64,000 nucleotides of DNA from Hyaloraphidium curvatum. Lineage: Eukaryota > Monoblepharomycota > Hyaloraphidiomycetes > Hyaloraphidiales > Hyaloraphidiaceae. How positions within the stretch are numbered: the first letter of the stretch is position 1; every line of letters starts with the position of its first letter. Below are positions 19,510 through 29,103 of this stretch, piece after piece. The notes beneath the pieces were generated by a model. The model saw only the letters and a program-made list of their open reading frames with translations, ran no database searches and was not told the DNA's origin. The position numbers and the translations under genes are program-made. The stretch spans positions 1 through 64,000 of the forward strand of contig JAIVFI010000041.1 of NCBI GenBank assembly GCA_025558095.1. The letters run 5' to 3'.

Positions 19510-19936
19510 CTACGCGCCCCGCTTCTTCGCGAGCGCAGCCTCGACCGCGTCGAAGATGCGGTACAGCTTCCACTCCCTGTCGACCATGCCGTCCCCGTTG
19601 ATCTGCCGCCGTCCGGGACCCCAATTAGCGCCCCGCCGGGCGGAAGCGGGCACGCGACCCACGTAGGAATGCACCGTCTCCCCGTCCACCGTCACCTCGA
19701 ACTTGTACGGCGGCGGTTTGGGCGGCGCGGCACCGGTGACCCACACCGCCTTGCCGAACTCCTTCTCGACCTCGGAACGGATGTGCAGGTACGCCGGCAG
19801 GAAGCCTGGACTCGGGTGAGGGACGCGCCCCTGCGGAGAAGCGGGAGGGCGGACCTCATTTGACGCCGACGAGGAAGTCCACCCAGACGAGGCTGGGATC
19901 CGGCGGGGGCCCGGAGGGGCCGCCTTTGGGCGGCAT
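19510..19936 (-). CDS. SelW/Rdx-like small protein lacking CxxC
   Basis: About 110 residues. Exons 19936-19865 (uncertain donor), 19830-19663 and 19602-19510. The second intron (60 bp, in frame) is supported because its removal restores VHSYINGDGMVDREWKL. This matches the Rdx (selenoprotein W) pattern of a FEVTVDGExVHS strand, a short loop and an amphipathic C-terminal helix. Upstream, LPAYLHIRSEVEKEF matches the family's first helix. The usual N-terminal redox CxxC(U) motif is absent: the strand reads SLVWVDFLVG. The first intron would be only 34-40 bp, shorter than all others here, so the 5' part may be wrong and might hide the motif. Confidence 0.5.
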
Positions 19937-20607
19937 CGCGGCCGGAGTCCGTGGTGTTGCGGCGGGACTCGACGAGCGCCCGTGAGCTGTGAGCCCTGAG
20001 TCCCGCGGCGTGCGGCCGCCCCTTCCCCTGTGGCCATGGACGGACAAGGACGGTACAAAACGATCGAAGGCTGGACGGGAGCTGATTTGCAGTTTATCCG
20101 GCTGCGAAATTCGCGCGATTCGTTGCCGCAGCAGGCTGCCGCTTGGCGTCGCCAGGCTCCCGGGCGCTCTTCTCGGGTGCAGACCGCTGCCGCTCCTATC
20201 CGGTGATCGAATTCTGCAGAAGATCGGCGCCTCATGGTAGATGCCGCATCCGCAGCTGCCGCTCCCTCCCCGGAATCGGCGAGGGACTCGCGAAGCCTGC
20301 GGCATCCCTCGCGCAAACGGGCCTTCTGGCTCCCCCTCGGCCCCTCTTCCCAGGCCGCCACAAGCAGTCGATCTCGAACATGCACCGCAATCCCTCCGGA
20401 CCGGCCGCGAATCCCATCGGGAATCCTGCGCAACGCCCTCGCCTCGGAGAATCCCCCGAACGTGATCGCGGGCTGGTGCAGCAGTTCTTGAATCACGGCT
20501 TCCAGGGACCATTCTCCGCCGCTCTCCCCCTCCTCTGGTCCCTCTTCCCGGACGTCATTACCCCTCCACCGCTCCGGATCCCGCGCTCCCCGCACCTTGC
20601 CGCCGCC
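19937..20607. other. intergenic, divergent promoters
   Basis: About 670 bp between the Rdx-like gene (minus) and the propeller protein (plus). Open frames run through it on both strands but lack coding character. No RNA gene or element can be supported. Confidence 0.35.
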
Positions 20608-22592
20608 ATGCGCGCCCTCCTTTCCGGCGCCGCCGCCGCCGCCCTCTCCGCCCTCTTCGCGGGCCCCGCCGCAGCCCAGTTCACGTGGGGTTGGCGCATG
20701 GGCGGGCCCGAGGAGATCCACAACGAGGGCAAGAACCCCGTGCAGCCATGGGTGGGATCCGCCGCTGGAGGGGGTTGCGCCACCTCCGCTGACAGGGTCC
20801 CGCCCGTCCGCCGCAGCACGTCTTCCCCGACGGCGGCATCTCGACGCTCCGAGGGAGCAACGGCAACTTCATCTCTTTCTGGAGCAACGCCGAGAACTAC
20901 CGCACCGAGGGCCCCACCGCGCTGCTCGAGGACCAGTGGCAGAACGTGCCGTACACGCCCTGGCCGGTGGGTCCGTCGAGGCTCTCCCCTTGCTGTCCAT
21001 TGACCCAGAGCAAGATGATCTACTACGGAGGCCGCGTGGACTACCCCGCATTCTACAACGGCGGGCGGTGGCTGCTCTCGGTGCACAAGCACCCGACCGA
21101 CGGCAACCCGCGGCACCTCGTCGCCTTTGTCCACGCCGAGGACGCCTACTGGTTTGTCCTACCTCTCCTCCCCAGTTGCCACCTAACCCCACCAATGATC
21201 AGGCCCCGCCACATCGCCGGCGGCCCAAACTGGAAGTCCATCATGGTCTCGCACTCGTTCGACGAGGGTTTGACGTGGGAGGACCGCGGGCAGATCATCA
21301 CGCACAACCACCCGCGCCCGAGCGATGCCGACTCGTGGGACTCCTCCAAGATCCGGACGACCACCGGAGGCTTGGGCAACCACGCGTGGGTGGCGTCCGG
21401 CGGGCCGCTCGGCTCGGGCTGGTCCTCACTCGTTCCGATACGCGGGTCCACAGCGCAATCTGGGACGCGCCCAACGGCCGCTGGGTCATCATCTTCGAGG
21501 GCAACTGGAAGGGCGTGGCGATCAGCTACGATCCCGACGGGAACCCGGGGTCGTGGCTCAAATGGAACGGGCCCGCGGAGGGCTTCTCGCAGCCGGGAAT
21601 CGGCGGGGCGTGGGCGCGGATCCCGGCGCTGCAGAGCCTGACCGGGACCAACCCGATGATCAGCTACAACGAGTACCTTGGCAGGGTGCGTCGTAACGGC
21701 CGACGACCGCCGGATGAAGCCGCTGACCCCCCTCCGCGCGCAGTACCTCGTCATGTACGGCCTCTGGCTGTCCAGGGGCGCATACATGGTGATCACGGCC
21801 ACCAACGACTTTGTGAACTGGGAAACTCCACGGGTCTTTGCCCGCTCGGTTGATGGCACCCGGGCATGGTTCCCCACCCTCATCAACGAGGCCTACGGAT
21901 CTTTCCGCAGCGCGCAGTACAACTGGCTCTACTACGGTGCGGTTGCGCTTCCCTGGTCTCAGCGCGGACCTGCTTGACGGACCGCATGTCCGCAGGCGAC
22001 AAGTTCGAGGTGCCGCGCACGGACAAGCGCCAGCTCATGAAGCGCTACGTCGAGTTCTGCCTCGGCGAAGGCTGCGGCGACGGCTCGTCGTACTCCATCG
22101 CCGTCTCGGAGCAGGGTACCGGCAACTCGCTCACCAACATCCGTGGGTCCCGATCGCCGACCTCCGCTTGCATCGCGCTGACGTTCCTTGCCACCGACAG
22201 AGAACGACATCGACGGCGCCGCCGCAGGCCAGAACCTCGGCCGCCCCATCGGGGCCGCCTGCACCGCCAGCGACCAGCAGTGCACCACGACCTGCTGCGT
22301 CAACGGGCTCTGCGCGGACCGCAGCCTGTGCGTCGCAGGCGGCGGCGGCAGCTCGTCGTCCTCCTCCGGCAAGCCCGACGGCGCCGGGTGCTCCGCCTCG
22401 GGCCCGGAATGCACCAGCGGGTGCTGCGTCAACGCCGTGTGCACGGTGCGGAACGTGTGCTTCGGGGACGGGCCGGCGCCGTCGTCGCCGGGCAAGCCCG
22501 ACGGGGCAGGGTGCTCCTCGAGCGGGCCCGAGTGCTCGAGCGGGTGCTGTGTGAATGCCGTGTGCACGGTCAGGACCGTGTGCTTCGGGTGA
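20608..22592 (+). CDS. secreted glycosidase-like beta-propeller with C-terminal Cys-rich repeats
   Basis: 527 residues in eight exons: 20608-20751, 20817-20966, 21009-21151, 21203-21385, 21454-21685, 21744-21936, 21996-22142 and 22201-22592. All phases close. Signal peptide MRALLSGAAAAALSALFAGP. The catalytic-like part has the blade rhythm of five-bladed GH43/32/68/117-clan propellers: FISFWSNAENYRTEGPTALL, SIMVSHSFDEGLTWEDRGQI, AIWDAPNGRWVIIFEGNW, YLVMYGLWLSRGAYMV, then TNDFVNWETPRVF. Active-site acids could not be assigned. The last exon encodes three repeats of about 35-45 residues, G-x2-C-x6-C-x3-CCVN-x2-C-x(2-3)-R-x2-C, separated by Ser/Gly linkers. These look like disulfide-rich binding or anchoring modules. 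Probably acts on extracellular polysaccharide. Confidence 0.7.
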
Positions 22593-23277
22593 TTGGACAG
22601 ATGGGGACCATCGGGAAGGGAAGGACGTGCGAGTGCTGGGGATTGCTGGGGATATCTGACTGCCTGCTTGGCTCTAGAAAAAGCGCTTCTGCGCTGCTGC
22701 TGTCGTCATCTTTATCGCTGTAGACTCGCTTTCGCTGAATGCACGGATGTTTGCTGGGGAATTGGTGGTTGGGCGGGGAGTGATGGACACGTCATCACCA
22801 TCCGTCTCCACACCTCTCGCAAGGCGTGGGGGCGGCTCCTTGCCACGCACGGGGAAACGGTCTGCCTCACCATTCAGGGCCGAAAGGTCCGACGCTTACG
22901 CTCGGCCCGGACCCGACGCGGGGGGGTGATCTGACGTGGCGGGCTGCCCGCGCGCGCGGCGGCTGCAGGCGCTTGGCCGGCACGGCGCCGCTGCAAACCC
23001 CGTGGCAGGCCGGCGGGACTGATTGTGGCCCAGCCGGCGCGGTCGGGGGAGATCTTGCTCGACACGTGTCGATCCGGCGAGGATGGGCGGGGACAACGAA
23101 ACTTCGCGTCCCTCCGAGGACGGATAGAAGCAGCTTGTTCAGGAGCAGCAGATCCGAAGAGCAGATGTTCTTTCCGGCCCGGAATCGTCCTCGCCTCGCC
23201 TCGCCTCGCCGCCCGCCGCGGTCAACCCGATCGCCCGCCCGTTCCGCACGGTCTGCTTCACACACCACTAGCTCGCC
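22593..23277. other. intergenic, no gene seen
   Basis: About 685 bp of somewhat lower GC at its start, between two plus-strand genes. It includes a short CCTCGCCTCGCCTCGCCG direct repeat near 23195-23212. No exon is supported. Confidence 0.35.
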
Positions 23278-23965
23278 ATGGACGCCGTCGCGGCGCAGCG
23301 CCGCGCGATCCAGGCCGGCGTCGGCGGCCTCGCCGCGTCTTTCCTTGTCGGCCTGCCGTGCGTTCTCTCCCGCCGCGGCGCGGTTCGCGGGCTGACCGAA
23401 AACGGCCCCTGAATGGCCCCCCACGCACGCGCTTCGTCTCTCTCTCTGGCCTTCTCCCTGCCATTCCCTCTGTCAATATCTCTCCGCCCTCCCCTTAACT
23501 CTCTCCCTTCCGTGCTCTCCCTTTGGCTCTCATCTCTCCTCCAGCTACTCGTTCGTCGTCCTGAACCGCAACCTCGAGACCTTCAACGAGGAGGACAAGG
23601 CCTTTGCCAAGAGCGACGCCGGCAAGGGCCCCATCGAGCTCGGCGCCAAAATCCCCGGCTCCGAACGCGCGTGGCGCATGGCCCACCTGGAAGGGCTGAC
23701 GAACGGGTTCCTGGCGCTGCTGGTGGCGGCGCTGATCCCGTCGCTCAAGCTGGAGCCGGGGCAGTTCAAGTGGCTCGCCAACGCGACCGCGGTGTGCGTG
23801 GCGGGTAACGTCGTGGGGAGCACCGCGGCGGCACTGGGGGAGACGAGGGGGCTGATGGGGGGCGGGACCAAGGCGGGGAGGTTCGCGTTCTGGAACTTCA
23901 ACGCGGCGGTGTTCGCAACGCCCGTTATGCTGTACTACCTGCTCAAGGGGGTGTCCAAGATCTGA
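23278..23965 (+). CDS. styrene-oxide-isomerase-like small membrane protein
   Basis: 166 residues in two exons, 23278-23357 and 23545-23965, joined by a 187-bp intron with a GTGCGT donor. Four hydrophobic segments fit a four-helix membrane protein. Features resemble bacterial styrene oxide isomerase (StyC): a PIELGAKIPGSERAWRMAHLEG segment parallels the family's PGS..GW..AH..G helix, followed by NGFLALLVAALIPSLKL, then a GNVVGSTAAALGETRGLM helix and a final FWNFNAAVFATPVML helix. In StyC a membrane-bound haem promotes the isomerisation. Whether this homologue keeps that chemistry is unknown. Family membership is recalled, not searched. Confidence 0.55.
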
Positions 23966-24114
23966 GGGAGTGGCGGGGCGACGGGCAACAACGCTTCGGG
24001 AGGCCTGGACCGATTTTGCGGAGGAACCCATTCACGTTGGGACCCGGCATGCTTATCGGTGATTTGGACAGCGTGCAATTGAAATGGATTCATCCCACGA
24101 GGAACTGGACTGCC

Positions 24115-25170
24115 TCAACCTGCCCCACCGTTTGCCGCCCCTGCGAACAACGCGTCCCCCAGGCTGCGGTACTTCGAAAACCGGGCCAGCACCCTCCCCA
24201 CCTTTTCCACCCTCTCCTCCACGCTCCCCTCCAGCGTCACGAACGGGATCTTCCGCGCCAGCAGGTCCGCCGCGATGCGCTTCTGCGATGTCCTCCGGTT
24301 CCCGTCGCCCGAGCGGTCCCACGTGTCGTCGTAGGGTATGTCGTCCCCGCAGAGGAACACCACGTCGTACCGCCGGGCGGAGGCATCGGCGAGCTCCGCC
24401 AGCAGCGGCTCCGCGGACCCATGGTACTCCAGAGCGAAAGTGTAGGTGGTGATCGCGTTGGTGTCCGTGAACAAGTACCTGTTTGCCTCCAGGAGCTTCC
24501 GCTCTTCCCGCTCCAGGTGCCCCTCGGCTATCTCCACCAGCTGCGCTGGCGCCAAGCGCCTGTCAACCTGGTGCTGATCCCAGTACTCCCGCCCGTACTC
24601 GGGCATCCAGACCGTGCCGTGAACCGCGGCCAGGCGCTCCGCGACGGTGGTCTTGCCCGTCGACGGGGCGCCCAGGAACACGACGTTAGCGACGAGGTCG
24701 CGGTACACGAGAGGGTCGAGGAGGTGCCGGTGGGCGAATGGGTCGCGGCGGATGGCGGTACCCGACGTGGGCACCTTTGTCCGACCCTCGTCAACGCGCC
24801 GGTCGACGGCGCCGAGGAAGCGGCTCATGTGGTCCCCGTAAAACTCGGAGCAGTAGAAATGCGTGATCCGGCCCAGGTCCAGCGACTGCACGTAGTCCTC
24901 GTTGAGCTTCCGTATTACCTCCGTGTCCCCCACGGCCTCCGGGCCATCCCAAGCCTCGACCACGCGCACAGAGGGGTACAGACGGCGGATCCAGCCCGCG
25001 CGGACGGACAACGGCACGTCCGTGACCGAAGGTGCGTCGTACGCGACCACCACGAGCTCGTCGACTTCGGGCAGCGCCGTGTCGAGCACGAGCTGGTGGC
25101 CGCGGTGGAACGGCGCGAACTTGCCGAGCACGAGGCCGCGCGTCGGCGGCGAGGTGGAGTCCTGCGCCAT
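24115..25170 (-). CDS. NadR-like NMN adenylyltransferase / nicotinamide riboside kinase
   Basis: Single exon, 351 residues from the ATG at 25170 (an in-frame ATG also exists at 25203). N-terminal nucleotidyltransferase domain with GKFAPFHRGH (HxGH-type site, residues 16-25) and SGTAIRRDP (135-142, the ISGTxVR equivalent). C-terminal P-loop kinase domain with Walker A GAPSTGKTT (166-174) and the lid-type YGREYWD. This is the architecture of bacterial NadR without its N-terminal repressor helix-turn-helix. In NAD salvage such enzymes phosphorylate nicotinamide riboside and adenylylate NMN. An intronless, bacterial-type bifunctional enzyme in an intron-rich neighbourhood suggests horizontal acquisition. 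Confidence 0.85.
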   Translation of the reverse strand: MAQDSTSPPTRGLVLGKFAPFHRGHQLVLDTALPEVDELVVVAYDAPSVTDVPLSVRAGWIRRLYPSVRVVEAWDGPEAVGDTEVIRKLNEDYVQSLDLGRITHFYCSEFYGDHMSRFLGAVDRRVDEGRTKVPTSGTAIRRDPFAHRHLLDPLVYRDLVANVVFLGAPSTGKTTVAERLAAVHGTVWMPEYGREYWDQHQVDRRLAPAQLVEIAEGHLEREERKLLEANRYLFTDTNAITTYTFALEYHGSAEPLLAELADASARRYDVVFLCGDDIPYDDTWDRSGDGNRRTSQKRIAADLLARKIPFVTLEGSVEERVEKVGRVLARFSKYRSLGDALFAGAANGGAG

Positions 25171-25409
25171 TCGCGGGGAAGACACGTCGGCGAGGTGGAG
25201 CAACAGTGTTTACGTGGAGTCGGCCGCCCTCCAAGTCGCCGTGGACGGCCCCTGCAGCGATCCCGATCCTGAATCCTGACCGTCGGAAGAACCTCTACAG
25301 CACGTTCGGGAACCAGCTACTGCTCCGCCGGGCGGTATCTCCTTCTCGCAGAGCCAAGGGTCCGAAGCCGGGTCCGAAGCCGGGTGCGACGAGAGGGGCG
25401 GGCGCCCCT

Positions 25410-26390
25410 TCAATCCAGGTGTGCCATATGGTTCACCTCCCTTGCCCGCGCCATGGCGTGGTAGTGCACGTAGTCCTCCGGCAGGTTGTCCTTCGCGAGG
25501 TAGAAGTCCAGGTGCCGCACGCCCAGCGGCGGCAGCATCCTCGCGTGCTTGCCCTCGAAGCGCTTCATCCGCATGCCGGCCCTGCGCATGGTGAAGGTGG
25601 TGTCGGTCATCCACTCGATGTAGTAGTAGTTGCGCACGCTTATGTTGAAGGCCTTGGCGGGGCTCAGCGAGACGCCGTCCTCGTAGCGGTACGCGAGGTC
25701 GCCCAGCACCACGGGGTCGAGGTCGTCCCAGCGGATCGAGCCGCCGACGGCGTCCAGCTTCAGGGCGTCCAGGGCGTGCGCGTAGACCTCGAGCAGGTTG
25801 CCGGGGGCCGAGTCGAGCGCGCAGTCGGGGTCCGTGAGGACGTAGTGCCGCGAGCCGAGCGCGGCGACGCGCTCCGCGATCCAGTCCGCGACCATCTCGA
25901 TCAGCGCGTCGAAGGACGCCCAGGGGCGGGAGTTGCGGTGCACGTGCACGCCGGCGTCGCGCAGCCTGTCGAGGAAGCGCACTGCTGCGGGGAACGACGA
26001 GTTGTCGTCGAATATCGCGAGCTCGTACGGCGTGCGCAGGTGGCGCCAGTAGCTGCGCAGCGCGGCGGCGAGCACCGACGCGCGGTCGCGGAACAGCACG
26101 GCGAGCAGCACCGGCGGCTCCGAGCCGTTGCCCGCCACGCCGCGCAGCGAGAACGTGCGGCCGCCGCGCAGCCGCGGCGGAGCAAACGGCGCGTCGCCGA
26201 ACAGCGCGCCGAAGCAGTCGACGTCCGCGCCGCGCAGCGGCCCCGCGTAGTCGAAGTCGCACGCGGCAGCCGCCGTCGGCTCCCCGCCCTCCCCCCGTCC
26301 TCCGAGGCCTCCGAGCCACGCCACAAACACAAACACCGCCAGCGCCGCAGCCGTCAATCCGGCAAGCGGCAGCGCCTGGCGGGAGATCAT
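25410..26390 (-). CDS. type II membrane glycosyltransferase-like protein
   Basis: Single exon, about 326 residues from the ATG at 26390 (or 332 from 26408). A single N-terminal hydrophobic anchor (PLAGLTAAALAVFVFVAWLGG) is followed by a lumenal domain. It starts with PVLLAVLFRDRASVLAAALR and YELAIFDDNSSFPAAVRFLD, as in GT-A family 2-type glycosyltransferases. A DxD-like motif lies in HYVLTDPDCALD. Later conserved-looking blocks are GGSIRWDD and FTMRRAGMRMKRF. Localisation would be Golgi or ER. Donor and acceptor sugars are unknown. Confidence 0.6.
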   Translation of the reverse strand: MISRQALPLAGLTAAALAVFVFVAWLGGLGGRGEGGEPTAAAACDFDYAGPLRGADVDCFGALFGDAPFAPPRLRGGRTFSLRGVAGNGSEPPVLLAVLFRDRASVLAAALRSYWRHLRTPYELAIFDDNSSFPAAVRFLDRLRDAGVHVHRNSRPWASFDALIEMVADWIAERVAALGSRHYVLTDPDCALDSAPGNLLEVYAHALDALKLDAVGGSIRWDDLDPVVLGDLAYRYEDGVSLSPAKAFNISVRNYYYIEWMTDTTFTMRRAGMRMKRFEGKHARMLPPLGVRHLDFYLAKDNLPEDYVHYHAMARAREVNHMAHLD

Positions 26391-26499
26391 TTTTCTGTTG
26401 GGTGCCAAACAGGGGGGCCGGCGGCACAGGCGCGGTTTTTGCTGCGGGTCCGACCAATCGCAACAACTCGAGATTCACTCGTGGCTTTTCTCGCCAAGC

Positions 26500-28636
26500 T
26501 CACGCCCCGCAGAGGGCGCACCCGCTCATGCTCCCGTCCGGGCACGCGAACGCCCAGCACCCCGGCGCGATCCCGCACCCCAGCTCCTGCCGCACCTGCT
26601 CAAGCTTGGTCCACAAGCCCTTGGCCAACAGCTGCTCGGCCGTGTACCGCGGCCTGTTGGTGAACGGGGGCGTGACGTCGTTCGCCCACCAAGAGTTCCG
26701 CACCGCCGAGTTGGCCAACTGCGCCGCCGTCGCTCCCACCGGGATCCCCGCCGCGAGGTCGTAGCAGTACCTCCCGAATGTGCCCCTGGAGATCCACCCG
26801 AAGTCGACCTGCAGCTCGATCGGGCGGATGCCGACGTTGCGGCACGAGACCGGCCCGCTGACCTCGAACGCCGCGCGCCACGCGGGGCCTTCCATCAGCA
26901 GGGCCTCGCCCGGGGCGACGTACGGGCCGACGCCCTTGGTGTCGCTGTAGGGGTCGTCGCCGTGCGAGAGGTACGCGTCGAGGGTCGGGAAGTAGGTCAT
27001 GTAGTCTTGAGGAGCGGCGGGTCAGCGGCGGCATCTGCAAGGGGGGAGGGTGGCACCCACGGCTGCAGGTCTTGGTGACATCCTGGAAGGACAGCACGGG
27101 GATCCCGATGGACCGCAGCACCTTCTGCAGGAAAGCAGTCGTTCCGAAGCAGCCCGGCGTCCAACCCCACGGCGCGTTCAGGTACACGGCGGGTGGATCC
27201 ATCGACACTGTGCCGACGATCATCTGGTAGACCGAAGGAGCTCGGAGGCCTGGAGCACGGGCCGTCAGAGGGCGCGGATGCCGAGAATTCGGCCACTTAC
27301 CCCAATAGTAATCGTACTGCTGCCACCCGGTGACGCCGTCCGCGGCGCCGAACATGTGGGCAAAGTTCCACCGCACGAAATCGAGCACCCTCCCGATCAC
27401 CTTCCTCGCCACCGCGTTGGCATCCACCCCCGGCGTGCCCGGTGCGGGCAGCTCCCCCAGCGCGCCGATGTCCTGCAGCCACCCCCACACGTACGCCGGG
27501 TGCGCCGGGCTGACGGTGCGGTCCCAGCTCTCGTAGCCGTAGGCCTGCGGTCCGGCGGGGGCGCCTTGCGTGGTGTACCACATCTCCGCCGTGACCATCG
27601 GGCGGAGGGTGTCCAGGGGGAGGGTGCGGATGGTCCAGGGGACGAGGGCGCGGACTTCGAGGACGAGGAGGTGGGCAACGTGGGCGCAGTACCAGGCAAA
27701 GGCAGTCGGTTCGTCCCAGAGGGTACGCGCGCTCGAGCCGGGCACTGCAGAAGCCCAGTGAGCGCGCAGCAAATCCTCGACGATCAGAGGCGGAACCCAC
27801 GGAAGGGGAACGCGATGTTCCCTCCGACAGTCCCGTTGGTCGTCCAGCCGGGATACGAGCCCGGGTAAGTGGCAGAATAGTCTCCCCCGGCGGCGACCCA
27901 ATTCCAGGCGTGAAGGAACGCGGTCCGGAGCGCCTGCTTCTTGTCGTCGGGCCAGTCCATCCCGGGCTGGTTGAAAATCCGGCTATCGGGAACCCCGTTG
28001 ACCAGAAAGGGGAACCGGATGCTCGCGCGGAGGTTGATGAAGGCAGCGACGTAGCAGTCGAGGAACTGTTGCGGGCAGGGCGGGCGGTCAAAGCGGCTAC
28101 GGCGGGAACGGGCGGCGGGGGTTCACCAGCGGGTTCGCGGCCGGGCCGGTGCCGCACCCCGGGGGAATGTACCCGGGTGTCTCCGGGAGAACGGTTGCGG
28201 TGGTCGAGGTCCGCGTGCGCGTCCTCGTCTGGCTCGGCCGCCCTGTGACCGGCCGCCTCGTGGTCGTCCTCCACAAAATAATCGGCCGCCTCGTGGTCGT
28301 GCGCCTGAGCGTAATTTTGGTCGCCCATGTTGGGATCAGGGTCTTTGTCGGGGGCCGCGGCCGGAGCTTGACCGGCACGGGGATGGGGAGCAGCCGGTCG
28401 CGGATCGGGGACTTGACGAGGAGCGCCTTGCGGAGCACCGAAAACTGGGTGCCGGAGAGGAAGACCGGCCGCGTGGGGCGCACGAAGACGGGCCCGGCGG
28501 GGCGCGTGGTGGTCCGCCTGCGGCTCGTGGTGCGCGGCACCTGGCGCGGCTCCAGCGGCGCGCCCAGCGCGGGCAGCGCGGCCGCCAGCACCGCGAGGAG
28601 GAGCAGGAGGGCCGGGACGACCGCGCGGGGCCGCAT
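26500..28636 (-). CDS. secreted transglutaminase-like protein, copy 1
   Basis: 637 residues in five exons: 28636-28127, 28065-27801, 27744-27301, 27249-27061 and 27005-26500; phases 0, 1, 1, 1. A signal peptide (VVPALLLLLAVLAAALPALG) is followed by APLEPRQ and an Arg/Thr-rich region with repeated RRTTTRR tracts. The conserved catalytic-like domain follows: GMDWPDDKKQALRTAFLHAW, then GDYSATYPGSYPGWTTNGTV, RTLWDEPTAFAWYCAHVAHL, GWTPGCFGTTAFLQKVLRSI, YFPTLDAYLSHGDDPYSD and LQVDFGWIS. The order C(FGTTAFLQ), H, D(HGDDPY) is compatible with a papain/transglutaminase-like triad; this is an inference. Dibasic sites suggest Kex2-type processing. It is head-to-head with a close paralogue at 29104. Confidence 0.75.
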
Positions 28637-29103
28637 TTTTGTGGGTTTCGGGCGGCGCTGACTGTAGGGCGGGCGGACGCCGCAGGGAGATCTTCCACCG
28701 TGAGGCTGCGCATGGCTGGACGCAATCACCCGCACGTCGGAATGGGAGAAGGTGTCGTTTGTCCTCGGAAACCGAAGGAAACAATGCCGTCGAGAGATGT
28801 GCGCCCCTGATATTCACCTCCATTTTCATGGCGGCGAGCGCCGCAAGGGAGGAAGACGGGGTCGACTCCGCGGCACGTGAAGCTGGAACCCAAGCGAAGC
28901 GAGGAGGAGGCAGACCCATCTATTCCCGGGATTACTGGATTACTGAAGAGATGTAAGGCAACGGGAATCCTTCGCCCGATGCTCCGCGTTGCAGCTCGGA
29001 TGCTCATTTGCGCCCATTCTTGCACAGCGCGGCCCGGGCGGAAGATCCTCTGCCAACAAAAGCGCCGCTGCGGCCCGCATTCTCCGCCACCGAATCCGAC
29101 GCG
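28637..29103. promoter_or_regulatory. bidirectional promoter of the transglutaminase-like pair
   Basis: 467 bp separating the start codons of two divergent paralogues. Its centre (about 28780-28990) has lower GC than the surrounding sequence, as expected of a shared nucleosome-depleted promoter. No individual factor site is assigned. Confidence 0.4.
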
